This document shows, piece by piece, positions 1 through 9,394 of a stretch of 64,000 bases of DNA. Location: positions 13,948,491 through 14,012,490 of the forward strand of contig OX393573.1 in NCBI GenBank assembly GCA_947652115.1. The letters run 5' to 3'. Under the pieces are notes generated by a model. It was given only the letters and a program-made list of their open reading frames with translations, ran no database searches and had not been told where the DNA came from. The first letter of the stretch is position 1, and the number at the start of each line of letters is the position of its first letter. The position numbers and the translations under genes are program-made. The stretch comes from Blastomussa wellsi (lineage: Eukaryota; Cnidaria; Anthozoa; Scleractinia; Plerogyridae).

Positions 1-294
1 AAAGTTAAGGGTGTTTACAACCAGTTCTACTGTTGCTATGGTAACCAGAAATGTCACGAAAACAATCATAACTTTTTGAAACCATTATTCTAACATCAAC
101 TGATAAAGAGCAGTAGCACTGAACCATTAAAATATAAGAGCTGGAATATGTTGGAAACTATTCTGAGCCACCTTAATTAAGCTGTCACTTCTAAAACATT
201 GACAGGTTTGAAAATACTAGATCTATTTTTAGCAGAAACATTTCAGAAGAGATATCACAAATTTAAAAATAATAAATTTCCTAAACAGAGTGCT
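1..294. other. AT-rich sequence, no gene seen
   Basis: No coding signal, structural RNA or repeat family is recognisable here. It is the left flank of the interrupted MITE that begins near 295. Confidence 0.5.
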
Positions 295-399
295 TAAAGC
301 GCTCAAACTGCTGTAACGTTTTGGCTGAAATAACCCTTTGCATCAGTTTAAAATGCATTGCACCTTTCATTTCTCCTTTTTACCTAATTATGACTGTTT

Positions 400-632
400 A
401 ATGTGGCTAAATATCATTTAGGCAAAGTTAAACTAGAGCGGGGCTGGTCAGCGGTCGTCCCCCATTGCAGTACGTGACCTACGGGGCGGCCCGTAGGGTT
501 TTTGCAGGGCTTGTTTATCCACTCGTGCTCATGTTACGGTTTCGCTTTGTAGCTTTTGCCTGCTTGCTAGCACGTCGATTCAATTGCCTGCTGATTGTAG
601 CGATCGCATTTTGCTCGCCCAAAGCTTTTGCT
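400..632 (+). repeat. DIRS split repeat, copy A1
   Basis: This 233-bp block is repeated at 5,142-5,374. It opens with GTGGCTAAATATCATTTAGGC, in which CTAAAT (407-412) and ATTTAG (416-421) form a short hairpin next to the GTTTAAT core. In this family the block probably also carries the promoter, but no promoter motif was identified. Confidence 0.9.
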
Positions 633-679
633 TAGCTATTTTCTCGCTCCTGACTATTACCGAGTCTTCACCATGCTGA

Positions 680-1936
680 ATGCGTCTCGTCAAACCAACA
701 ACAGTCTCTCGGCTGGCCTGGACGATCCGCTTCCCGGCTCTGGCGTTTCTGGAGAAAATCCTCAATCTCCAGAACCCCAAAGCGGCGAGATTCCTCTTCC
801 AGGCTTCGACTTCGCACCCGGCAGCTAATGTTCCGTCGCCAGAGTTCTTGGCTTCAGTGGTAGCGGCAGTCAAACAGGCTTTGTCGGCCGAGCAGTCCGC
901 CGGCTTGCAAACTTCATCCGGTGTGCCTTCCTCAATTGGGGGCGTTCCCCAATATGGCCTCTCCGCACAAGCTTCGCGCTTCGCCGCTTCTGGCGCTGGT
1001 TTCTCAAGTCCTTCGTTCAACCCTCCAGCGAGTACCGGAGCGGTGGCATCGCAACAAGGTAGGCAAAATTTTGTTGTACCTTCCTTTGTTCCAACTTTTT
1101 CCGCGCCGCTCGCGTCTTCGCTCGTAACTTCTTCACGTGTATCTTCATCGATCGTAACTTCAGCACCCTCAAGCTTCGCCATCTCGTTCCCTAGCTTGTC
1201 GTCGTCAATGCCTTCAGCCTCTGCGACGCTTCAACAATCCTTCGTGTTGCCACCGGGCTATTCGCCATTGCCGGCGAAGCTTGTGTCTCTTATCGTGTCG
1301 AATAAGTTCGTGGAGTTCAGCGAGCTGCTGTCCATCAACATTGACTTCGATCAAACTCAATCGGAGTCAGCTACCCAATACTTCCATGACGGGCGGCACT
1401 ACCTCGCGCTGGCGTCCAAAAAAACCAAGAAACGCGTCGAAGACATCGGCTCGTGGATGGAGGCGTTCTCGGTCTACTGTAGAGTTCTCACTTCACACTT
1501 CCCTAATCGTGCGGAGGACCTTTTGCTCTACCAAATGAACATCCTGTACATCTATTGGCAGCTGACCAGGAAAGTTTGGTGTACGTACGATCGGGCTTTC
1601 CGACAGAATGCGGCGGCTACCAATCTGACGGATTGGTCTAATGTTCATACTCAGCTGTTTAATTTCTGTGCGGCCGGCGCTTCTGTTCGCGACCTCGCCA
1701 ACATTACAGGAGAACCTCGCGGATCGACCTTCTCCGATATCATTTGCCGATCCTGGAACAGTGGCCGGTGTGTTGCTCCGCTCAACCCCTGCCGCTTTGC
1801 TCACAAGTGCTCAGGTTGTCATGGCCCTCATCGCATCGGAGAATGCCCTGCCAAGTCTTCCAGCAAGCAGACTGCTGACAACAAACATCCTCCAGGATCT
1901 CCTTCTCGTTCCCGCAGCAAGTCTAGGCGATCGTGA
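680..1936 (+). CDS. DIRS Gag-like protein (418 aa)
   Basis: Probable nucleocapsid protein of the DIRS/Ngaro element. The N-terminal 170 residues are rich in Ser, Ala and Pro and look disordered. A more ordered region follows (about 180-330). Near the C-terminus there is a CCCH-type cluster (C-x7-C-x6-C-x3-H), followed at once by a knuckle-like C-x2-C-x3-H-x4-C and a basic Ser-Arg tail. These are expected to bind the element's RNA. The ATG at 680 opens the long frame; an ATG at 673 in another frame gives only a short peptide. The frame is intact. The next frame starts about 350 bp downstream, after poly-G and poly-T tracts. Confidence 0.8.
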   Translation: MRLVKPTTVSRLAWTIRFPALAFLEKILNLQNPKAARFLFQASTSHPAANVPSPEFLASVVAAVKQALSAEQSAGLQTSSGVPSSIGGVPQYGLSAQASRFAASGAGFSSPSFNPPASTGAVASQQGRQNFVVPSFVPTFSAPLASSLVTSSRVSSSIVTSAPSSFAISFPSLSSSMPSASATLQQSFVLPPGYSPLPAKLVSLIVSNKFVEFSELLSINIDFDQTQSESATQYFHDGRHYLALASKKTKKRVEDIGSWMEAFSVYCRVLTSHFPNRAEDLLLYQMNILYIYWQLTRKVWCTYDRAFRQNAAATNLTDWSNVHTQLFNFCAAGASVRDLANITGEPRGSTFSDIICRSWNSGRCVAPLNPCRFAHKCSGCHGPHRIGECPAKSSSKQTADNKHPPGSPSRSRSKSRRS

Positions 1937-2282
1937 ACTATATCGGAACTCTTAAGTCTCTCGCGTAGTCCGCGTAGTGGCCGCTTTTGTTGGCCGTTTC
2001 ATTTTAGGCCTTATTTTTCTTGTATGCCTTTTTTCCTTTGGCTCTTGTTATTGTCACATGTTTAGCTGATTTGCCGGCTATTAAATTGTCTTCTGTTTTA
2101 TGCAACCATCTGTGTGTTATTTATTTACTCATCATTTTTCGCTTGGGGGGGGGGGCTGTTCCCCTTTCCTTCCTCGCGTAGGTTAGGGGGGAGGATGCTT
2201 GTCTTTCTAGGCCCTCACTGAGGTATTTATAGTGCTTTTTTTTTTCAATACCTTTTTTGTAGCGTTGCTTCCCCCGGTTTCC
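1937..2282. other. Gag-RT intergenic spacer of the DIRS element
   Basis: Non-coding spacer with a run of about nine G near 2,147 and of about ten T near 2,236. No separate gene is seen. The RT frame is open from 2,232 but has its first ATG at 2,283. Confidence 0.6.
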
Positions 2283-3875
2283 ATGGTTACTCCCTTACGG
2301 GCAGATCAGTTTGCGGTGGAGCTACAATGTCACCCCAACCAGCAGCTGGTCCATTATGTTCTCGAGGGAATCCGCCACGGGTTTAAGCTGGGGTTCCGCC
2401 ACACCCGGCCTCTCAAATCAGCCAAGCGCAACAAACCTTCAGCTACACAGCATCCCTCGGTTATCGATGCCTACTTGGCTAACGAGGTCTCCAGGGGCAG
2501 GGTAGCGGGCCCGTTTAAGTCTCCCCCCTTGCCCAACCTCCAAGTGAGCAGCTTCGGCGTTATACCTAAGCGGGGACAACCTGGGAAGTGGCGCCTCATT
2601 GTGGATCTCTCCTCTCCTGGGGGGTCTAGTGTCAACGATGGGATTAACCCTGATGAGTTTACTCTCCACTACATTACAGTGGACCAAATTATCCGCCTTG
2701 TGGCCCAATTTGGACAGGGGGCTTTAATGGCCAAATTTGACGTGGAATCTGCTTATCGCAATGTCCCTGTTCACCCTTCTGACCGCTATCTTCTCGGGAT
2801 GAAATGGCGTAACCAATACTATATAGACTTAGCCCTTCCATTTGGGTTGCGTTCTGCTCCCTTTATTTTTAATTCTATCGCCGACATGGTAGAATAGATT
2901 CTCATTCACTCCTACCATATCCCTGCTTTGCGACACTACTTGGACGACTTCATCACTGCTGGTCCGCCCAATTCACCTCAGTGCGCTCACAATCTGGCTA
3001 CGGCTCTGTCCGTTTATGATCAGCTGGGCCTACCCCTTCATCCAGGAAAATGCGAAGGCCCTGCAACTACACTCGTAATCCTTGGTATCGAACTAAATTC
3101 AGTGAGCCAAACGGCCCGCCTTCCCGACGATAAGCTTTCTGCCTTGCGAGACTTGATTGGTTCCTGGCTCCCGCGCAAGTGCTGCAACCGGCGTGATCTG
3201 GAATCCCTCATTGGCCATTTGCATCATGCTGCCAAAGTAGTGTGGCCGGGGAGGACTTTTCTTCGCCGCATGATAGATTTGTTATGCTGCTTCCGCAGGA
3301 GGGATCATCCCATTCGCCTTAACAAGGAGTTTCATTTGGATTTGCGCTGGTGGCACCAGTTTCTACTGCAGTGGCACGGAGTTAGTTTCTGGCTTTTCCC
3401 CGGCTTGTCCCCGACCGCCAATATTGAAGTGTCTTCAGACGCAGCGGGATCTCTTGGCTATGGCGCATTTCTGAGGGATCAATGGTTCGCAGGATCGTGG
3501 GCCCCCTCGCAGCAGCACCAGTCCATTGCCTATAAAGAACTGTTTCCAGTAGTCATCGCTGCTCATGTTTGGGGCCATCACTGGTATCGCAAGCATGTGC
3601 TGTTTCGCTCTGATAACGAGGCAGTTGTCCACATCCTGAATTCCAGGACGTCAAAAGTTCCATGCCTAATGCGGTTGCTTCGCAGCTTGCTCTTCGCCGC
3701 GGCCTGCTATTGCTTCTCCTTTACGGCTGAGCATGTACCAGGTGTCACCAATCAAATAGCTGATGCTCTCTCTCGTTTTCATTGGCAGGAATTCAGGCGG
3801 TTGGCCCCTCACGCTCAGCCTTGCCCGACGCCCATCCCAGTCGATCTGCTGTCCAGCCTGACTTCTCCACCTTAG
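2283..3875 (+). pseudogene. DIRS reverse transcriptase-RNase H, one in-frame stop
   Basis: RT-RNase H polyprotein of the DIRS/Ngaro element. RT motifs in order are WRLIVDLS, AKFDVESAYRNV, LPFGLRSAPF and YLDDFITAG (the catalytic YxDD). The RNase H part shows SSDAAGSLGYGAF, YKELFPVV, FRSDNEAVVHIL and a C-terminal ADALSR. The frame is open from 2,232, but the first ATG is at 2,283. A single TAG at 2,895-2,897 interrupts it between the LPFG and YLDD motifs; the frame is otherwise open on both sides. This copy is therefore probably not autonomous unless the stop is read through. The 3' end overlaps the recombinase frame. Confidence 0.9.
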
Positions 3876-4834
3876 AGCAGCAGTGCTTCGCGTTCCTAAC
3901 CCATGGTTTGGCTCCTTCGACTCGCCGTTCTTATGCCTCCGCTCAGACTAAGTTTATCACGTTCTGCCGTCAGCTGGGTAAGCTGCATCCCTCTGGTTCT
4001 CCTTGCCCTACAGATGAGTGGACGCTCTGCCTTTTCGTTACTTTTCTGGCGCGAACTTTGCGACACTCCTCGATCAAGGTTTACCTCTCGGGCATCAGAG
4101 CTCTTCATATCGACCAGGGATTCCCTGACCCGCTTACTGATTGTCTTCACCTGCAAAGGGTCGTCCGTGGTATCAAGCGCTGCCAGGGTTCTCCATCTTC
4201 TCGGCTTCCTATTACAGATGATCTCATGCTGGTCATCTGGCGCTCTCTGGACTTCAGCTGCCAGGACCATCTGATGTTTTGGGCCGCATGTTCCTTGGCC
4301 TTCTTTGGCTTTCTTCGTGCTTCAGAGTTTACTGTGCCTAATCTCTCTTCCTTCTCGGCTTCGCTTCACCTGAGCGTCCAGGACATTGCTGTGGATTCTT
4401 CGTCAGCCCCTTCGTCGATGCGCGTCCAGATAAAAGGCTCAAAGACGGACCAGTTCAGGAAAGGCTGTTCTATCCATATTGGTCTTGGCAAGCATCCCCT
4501 TTGCGCAGTCCAGGCCATGTTGTCCTACCTTGCTCTTCGGGGCAACGGGCCTGGCCCTCTCTTTCTCTTCGCTTCCGGCCAACCTCTTACGCGTGCCAGC
4601 CTAACAGATTGGCTCAGGCAGATTATGGCCTCGGCTCGGATCTCGGGCAACTTCTCGTCGCACAGCTTCCGTATTGGTGCTGCCACAGTTGCTGCTCGCA
4701 ACGGGGTACCGGATCATCTCATTCAGACTATGGGTCGCTGGACAAGCAATGCCTACCAGCTTTATATCAGGACGCCCACAGATTCTCTAGCTGCCTTGTC
4801 TCATCGATTGGCTGCTCCACCTCCGGGGCAATAG
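3782..4834 (+). CDS. DIRS tyrosine recombinase (about 350 aa)
   Basis: Integrase of the DIRS/Ngaro element; it is thought to insert a circular DNA copy by site-specific recombination instead of DDE chemistry. The N-terminal SAM-like core-binding part is around residues 25-110 (PSTRRSYASAQTKF). The catalytic part has the first Arg in FLRASEF, the H-x-x-R box in HSFRIGAATVA, then GRWTSNAYQLYIRTP with the tyrosine nucleophile. The tetrad looks complete and the frame is intact. It overlaps the end of the RT-RNase H frame in the -1 register and has no nearby ATG, so it may be expressed by frameshift or reinitiation. Confidence 0.9.
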   Translation: MAGIQAVGPSRSALPDAHPSRSAVQPDFSTLEQQCFAFLTHGLAPSTRRSYASAQTKFITFCRQLGKLHPSGSPCPTDEWTLCLFVTFLARTLRHSSIKVYLSGIRALHIDQGFPDPLTDCLHLQRVVRGIKRCQGSPSSRLPITDDLMLVIWRSLDFSCQDHLMFWAACSLAFFGFLRASEFTVPNLSSFSASLHLSVQDIAVDSSSAPSSMRVQIKGSKTDQFRKGCSIHIGLGKHPLCAVQAMLSYLALRGNGPGPLFLFASGQPLTRASLTDWLRQIMASARISGNFSSHSFRIGAATVAARNGVPDHLIQTMGRWTSNAYQLYIRTPTDSLAALSHRLAAPPPGQ

Positions 4835-5028
4835 CTATCTGCTCCTGCTTCAGCAACTTGCAGTTTCAGCTCCTTCTTGCTGCTTTGCAGGTATGTTTTA
4901 TTGCCTTTTTCCTTTGCCGCTCCTGCGGGAGTTTTTGGTGCTTGGGGATTTGTTTGGGTGATCGGAGGTACCAGGTCACCCTGTCGACGGGTCCCTCCGT
5001 TCTCCAAGCACTTGGAGTCGGGCTCCTT

Positions 5029-5141
5029 GGGTGGTTCCCGCTTCCAGGGTTGCCATGGATACCTCCTCTTGGCTACCTGCTGCGGCCCCCCACTAACCAG
5101 GAAGGCACCAGCTCCCAAGCTCATCTTTAGCGATGAGTTTA
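5029..5141 (+). repeat. DIRS split repeat, copy B1
   Basis: This 113-bp block is repeated at 5,504-5,616. It ends in CTCATC (5,120-5,125) and GATGAG (5,132-5,137), which can pair as a hairpin, followed by GTTTAAAT, where repeat A2 starts. Confidence 0.9.
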
Positions 5142-5374
5142 AATGTGGCTAAATATCATTTAGGCAAAGTTAAACTAGAGCGGGGCTGGTCAGCGGTCGT
5201 CCCCCATTGCGGTACGTGACCTACGGGGCGGCCCGTAGGGTTTTTGCAGGGCTTGTTTATCCACTCGTGCTCATGTTACGGTTTCGCTTTGTAGCTTTTG
5301 CCTGCTTGCTAGCACGTCGATTCAATTGCCTGCTGATCGTAGCGATCGCATTTTGCTCGCCCAAAGCTTTTGCT
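5142..5374 (+). repeat. DIRS split repeat, copy A2
   Basis: Second copy of repeat A, with about two substitutions relative to 400-632. It abuts B1 directly, giving the internal B1/A2 junction that is thought to template a circular intermediate. Confidence 0.9.
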
Positions 5375-5503
5375 CCCTTCCCCTCCCTCCCTGTTTTGAT
5401 GCGCTAGGGGGATTTTGCTTGGCCTGGACTTCTGGTAAGTATCATAGGTAAGTATCTCCATTGAACCCTTCAGTGTGACGGTGCCGGTTAGTGGCTGCAC
5501 AGA

Positions 5504-5616
5504 GGGTGGTTCCCGCTTCCAGGGTTGCCATGGATACCTCCTCTTGGCTACCTGCTGCGGCCCCCCACTAACCAGGAAGGCACCAGCTCCCAAGCTCATC
5601 TTTAGCGATGAGTTTA
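5504..5616 (+). repeat. DIRS split repeat, copy B2 (right end)
   Basis: Second copy of repeat B; it ends at GATGAGTTTAAT, after which the host MITE resumes with AGCATTCAAAAG. Confidence 0.9.
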
Positions 5617-6215
5617 ATAGCATTCAAAAGTTACGATAAACTACATCAAACTGCAACAAAGTCAGAAGGGGCGTGGATCTATTCCCAAATTGAGATCACA
5701 AACTGATTCGCATTGCATGGAATATCAGTTTTTGGAGAAATCAGTTTGTGACGTCAGGTCCCTTCTGAGTTGGTTGTGGAACAGATGATGCTCAGTTTTC
5801 CATAACTTTGGAATGCTGTAAATTGGTAGTCAGAAGTTGGTAAAAAGGAGAATGGTTTATTTCAGCAAAAAATACTTTGTGGTTTGGAGCACTTTAATCA
5901 AGACCCAAATTTGAATGAGAAAGAATATTTTTTTTGAAATATCAAAAGTTTAAATTTTATTATTCTTGGGAAAAGCTGATAAAAACCACTTAATAGACTT
6001 TAACCAAATTTTCATGAAAAAGAAAATAGTAAACCAAAGTCTAGATATGAACTGGTGCGCACGCGAACTTAAATTCCATTTTATCTCACTTTACTATATA
6101 AACAGCTGCAGTATTTATTACAGGGATTTTCATCCCTCAGAAAACCTGTGATTGATCTTGCGTAAAACTATGATAACTTCACTGATGTTATTGATGCTTG
6201 ACCCTTTTATTGTAT

Positions 6216-7147
6216 TTAAGGTTACTTCCCGCCTTCACGGCTGTCCTTTGGGAAAAATTGAAATGCACGCTAGTTTCAATAATATATAGATTTGGCCAAG
6301 CCTAAAACTGGAGCTTCGAATTTTTGCTGGTTCTTAATAATTTCTGAAATTGCGTGCTGCAATTGCGTTCATTGAAAGTACTAGCATGTGCAACTACTGT
6401 ACTCAAAAAAGATTCCACATCTGAAATAAGTAAGAATTAAAAACGTCAGCTCCAATTGCAGAATTTCAAATGAGAATGACCTGTCAGAAGCTGGACCTCA
6501 GCCCATGATCAATGAAAAATAATACCTGGTCAGCGGACAAATTAAAAAAAAGGTGATCTCGATGAGTTCTAAATATGAGCCCGCAATCTGGTCATGTCAT
6601 AGCGAAGCTCTGGTGCCCCAAAGTGCCGCCAAGGGGAGACCCATACTCATATGGAAAAGAAAAGGAAACCCATGAGTTCATTTAAATTTATGGTAGCCTT
6701 TTAAAATGTTAACCAGGTGGAACTCTCTGGACTATGGCATATTGATATTTAGGGCCATGTCTGCTAAAAAAGGTGTTTCCACTAAAAATAACCCAGATGT
6801 GTTGCGTAAATGGATGCCATGGGAAAAATAATTATTTTAAATATCAGAATTTCCTGACCCTTTTTTTGACTGATGCCTTGTGAATAACAATGTGCAGTCA
6901 TTTGTCTCAGCTGTGGCATCCGATACCCAATGAATTCAATAGAAACCTTGGTCGTTTCACGTCTTACCAGCTCCTGCCACTTACATGTACAAAAATGAAA
7001 AATCTCTTTGAAACTAAATTTTATTGTAAACTCCATTAATTTTATTAAGCTTTCTTCTGATGTATAGTTTCTAAGGATTTTATTGAAACTTGCACACATG
7101 TGAATTTTTCCTGAAGGACACCTGCAAAGGTGGGAAGTAACCTTAAA
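6216..7147. mobile_element. TTAA-flanked non-autonomous DNA transposon (about 930 bp)
   Basis: Imperfect terminal inverted repeats: GGTTACTTCCCGCC and a GTCCTTTGGGAAAAAT block on the left (about 6,219-6,259), and their complements GAAGGACACCTGCAAAGG and GGGAAGTAACC on the right (about 7,103-7,146). Both ends abut TTAA, the target sequence of piggyBac and Kolobok transposases. The inner sequence encodes no recognisable transposase. Confidence 0.7.
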
Positions 7148-9389
7148 GTTGTTAGTGAAAAGTCAAAACATCTTTACATTATTCCTCTAGGCAAAAAAAC
7201 GAAAAGGCAACAAAGGAAAAAATGTTCTGAAACGTTCATATGACCTTCAGACGTCAGTTTGAAAATCTTCAGAAATCTGAAAAATGGTTGCAAATCTTCA
7301 GAAAATCATCTAAAACTTTGTTCTCGTGTTCAACTCAGTATATCTCATTTGTTAAACAACAATTTGAAAACTCAAACAGAAATTTCACATCTCTGTGCTT
7401 CCATTTACTATTCTATTTTATTTGGAATAGGTTATTAAATTAGACTATACTTCTCACTTTAAGAAAACTGAATACTAAATTCTATACAGCATGACATCTC
7501 AAAGTCGTCAGATCCTAATAATTTTTTTTCATATAAATTCTCTTACATTTCCTTACATTTGAAAAATCATGCAAAACATTCAGAAAAATCTGCAATTAAA
7601 TCCAGATGCACCTTAATTTGCAGAACTTTGACAAATATATAAACACTAACATCGACCAATGTTTTGATCTTTTAAATGACATTTTTCTGTCACGCCAGTA
7701 AAATATAGTGAATGGAACATGACGCCCATATCTTTGGGTCTTTCATGGCAGCACAGCTCTCAATAAAATTATTATGCAGTCAAGTGCCAAATGTCGTCAA
7801 ACTCCGAGACTCGTTGTATATTGGGATTAAACATTATGACTTTGTTGTCTTTAGCATATAACAATTCACGGCATTGGTGAAAAATATTAAAGCACTATTC
7901 ATTGTGATGTTTTTACACGTGTGATGATAAGATGGAACCGCAGTACAGCTCTTTCTACTAGGTATTTTGTAGACGTTTGTCTAGCTATAAAAGTTCAAAC
8001 AAACTGTTCAGAGCTCACTTTAGTGTTCTGTTGTACAGCGCAGTTAGTACTGGTTTTAAAGTATCCCTCCCTTTGGAGACGGGGTTGGTCATGTTATTTG
8101 CAATCTATTAAACAAGGGTCACTCCTACGTGTTTTGGTCAAGTCTGCGCAGTGACTTGTTGAACTCATTGCCTTTGGATATCGCCTGCTAACCTATACTC
8201 TTGTCCGATCCAGCATGTGCTGTTTTGCATTTAGTAGCCCACATATTAAATAAATGTTAAGGAAAAGTGACATTTAAAGACTCTGTCTACCAGATGCTTT
8301 GCGCACCTTGCCCGAGGTTTTGTATGATACGAAACCTCCATTTGTTGTGTTGAAGATCATTTTGCTCTTCAATGCTTTAGAAACCGAGTCATCTATCTAA
8401 ATTTTTCGACCGCTATTGCTTTAATGAAAAGATTTGATATCGTTCTTAACATTGCGGAGGATATTTGGCCGTAAATTGTTCATCTGGTATGTATTTGAGA
8501 AGCTAAACAACTGCAGTTTCCCGATGTGATTTTGTGCATGGCGACAGCAAAGAATTCTGTGGAAAGAAGAAAGGCTCTTTTCAAGAAATACTTCAGAAAA
8601 TCTGCCCAGGATCGGTGGACAAAAAAAGAAGATGCACCCGAATAAATGTTCTGGTTTGCAAGTGACACTGATTTTCCTTCGCATTAATTGTTTGCTTTCA
8701 GAAATAGGCTATCGCATTGCATTTAGATTCTTCCGTGTCAAGTTAACTTTGGTGCGATTCCTTTAACTTTATTGCGATTATATTTGCATTCTCTTCTACG
8801 ATTGATTCCTGGTAAAGGATACTTTCTATTTCAAAAAGGAACAAACTGAAAACATTTGAGCATTCGTAAATGACCAGATAAAACTCTGTAGGGGATTCTA
8901 AGCTCTGGTAAGGAAATCGCTAACAAAAAAGTACAGCATTCATTGCTTGTACATCTTCGCCTGTACAGAATTTTAACCTTAGCAAGTGCTTTGTATTCTG
9001 TATATCTGATTGAGAAAACCAATAAAAGGCAAATTTATCTTTCCAAGTTGTTTTCACATCGTTGCGTGCACGTCAGGAACTTGCAGTTGACTGTGACCCC
9101 AATGCAATGCAGTCATAATTTAAAATACGGTTTATCCGAATTTTATCTGTATTTCTTAGCTACATGTAGATGGTATCAAGAGAAAACATTTTATGCCATT
9201 TTCTACTGGAAGATTTTATTTTAGGATGCTAAATGCCCAAATCCGTTCGAGTTTCAAACGCAAATGCGCGTGGTGCATCCTGGTAGACAGCGAGTCTTTA
9301 AAGTAACTTGAAATGAAATGAAAGGTGACAAAAGGAATGATCATGTAGGGGGCTCTGTCTACCCATCCCCACTCCCCTGCGGGTTGTGG
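7148..9389. other. Long AT-rich stretch, no gene seen
   Basis: Only short chance reading frames occur and no domain, splice-supported exon or structural RNA was recognised. Confidence 0.4.
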
Positions 9390-9394
9390 CTATC

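Larger units (their letters stand above)
396..5617 (+). mobile_element. DIRS/Ngaro-type tyrosine-recombinase retrotransposon
   Basis: The element carries Gag, RT-RNase H and tyrosine recombinase in that order, and has split direct repeats rather than LTRs. Repeat A (233 bp) is at 400-632 and again at 5,142-5,374, with about two mismatches. Repeat B (113 bp) is at 5,029-5,141 and 5,504-5,616, apparently identical. The order A1-ORFs-B1-A2-B2 is the split-direct-repeat design known for PAT and Ngaro elements. Both ends and the B1/A2 junction share the core GTTTAA(A)T. No methyltransferase or SGNH hydrolase ORF was seen. The near-identical repeats suggest recent insertion, although the RT frame carries one stop codon. 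Confidence 0.9.
295..5896. repeat. Palindromic MITE split by a DIRS insertion
   Basis: The left piece (about 295-399) and right piece (about 5,618-5,896) are the two halves of one foldback element. The same arrangement, uninterrupted, is seen at 14,541-14,950. Shared landmarks are the AAAGYGC-type outer end, the TGCATTGCACCTTT and CTCCTTTTTACC blocks on the left, and on the right the CAGAAGGGGCGTG block, the GGTAAAAAGGAGAA block and the GAGCACTTTAA end. The DIRS element lies between the two pieces, so the MITE is older than the DIRS insertion. Confidence 0.75.

Noticed and set aside
580..1182. 200-codon minus-strand frame
   Set aside because: Antisense of the DIRS Gag; its composition mirrors the Ser/Ala-rich coding strand.
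6782..7099. 105-codon minus-strand frame as a transposase
   Set aside because: No transposase motif; it sits within a TTAA element too short to be autonomous.
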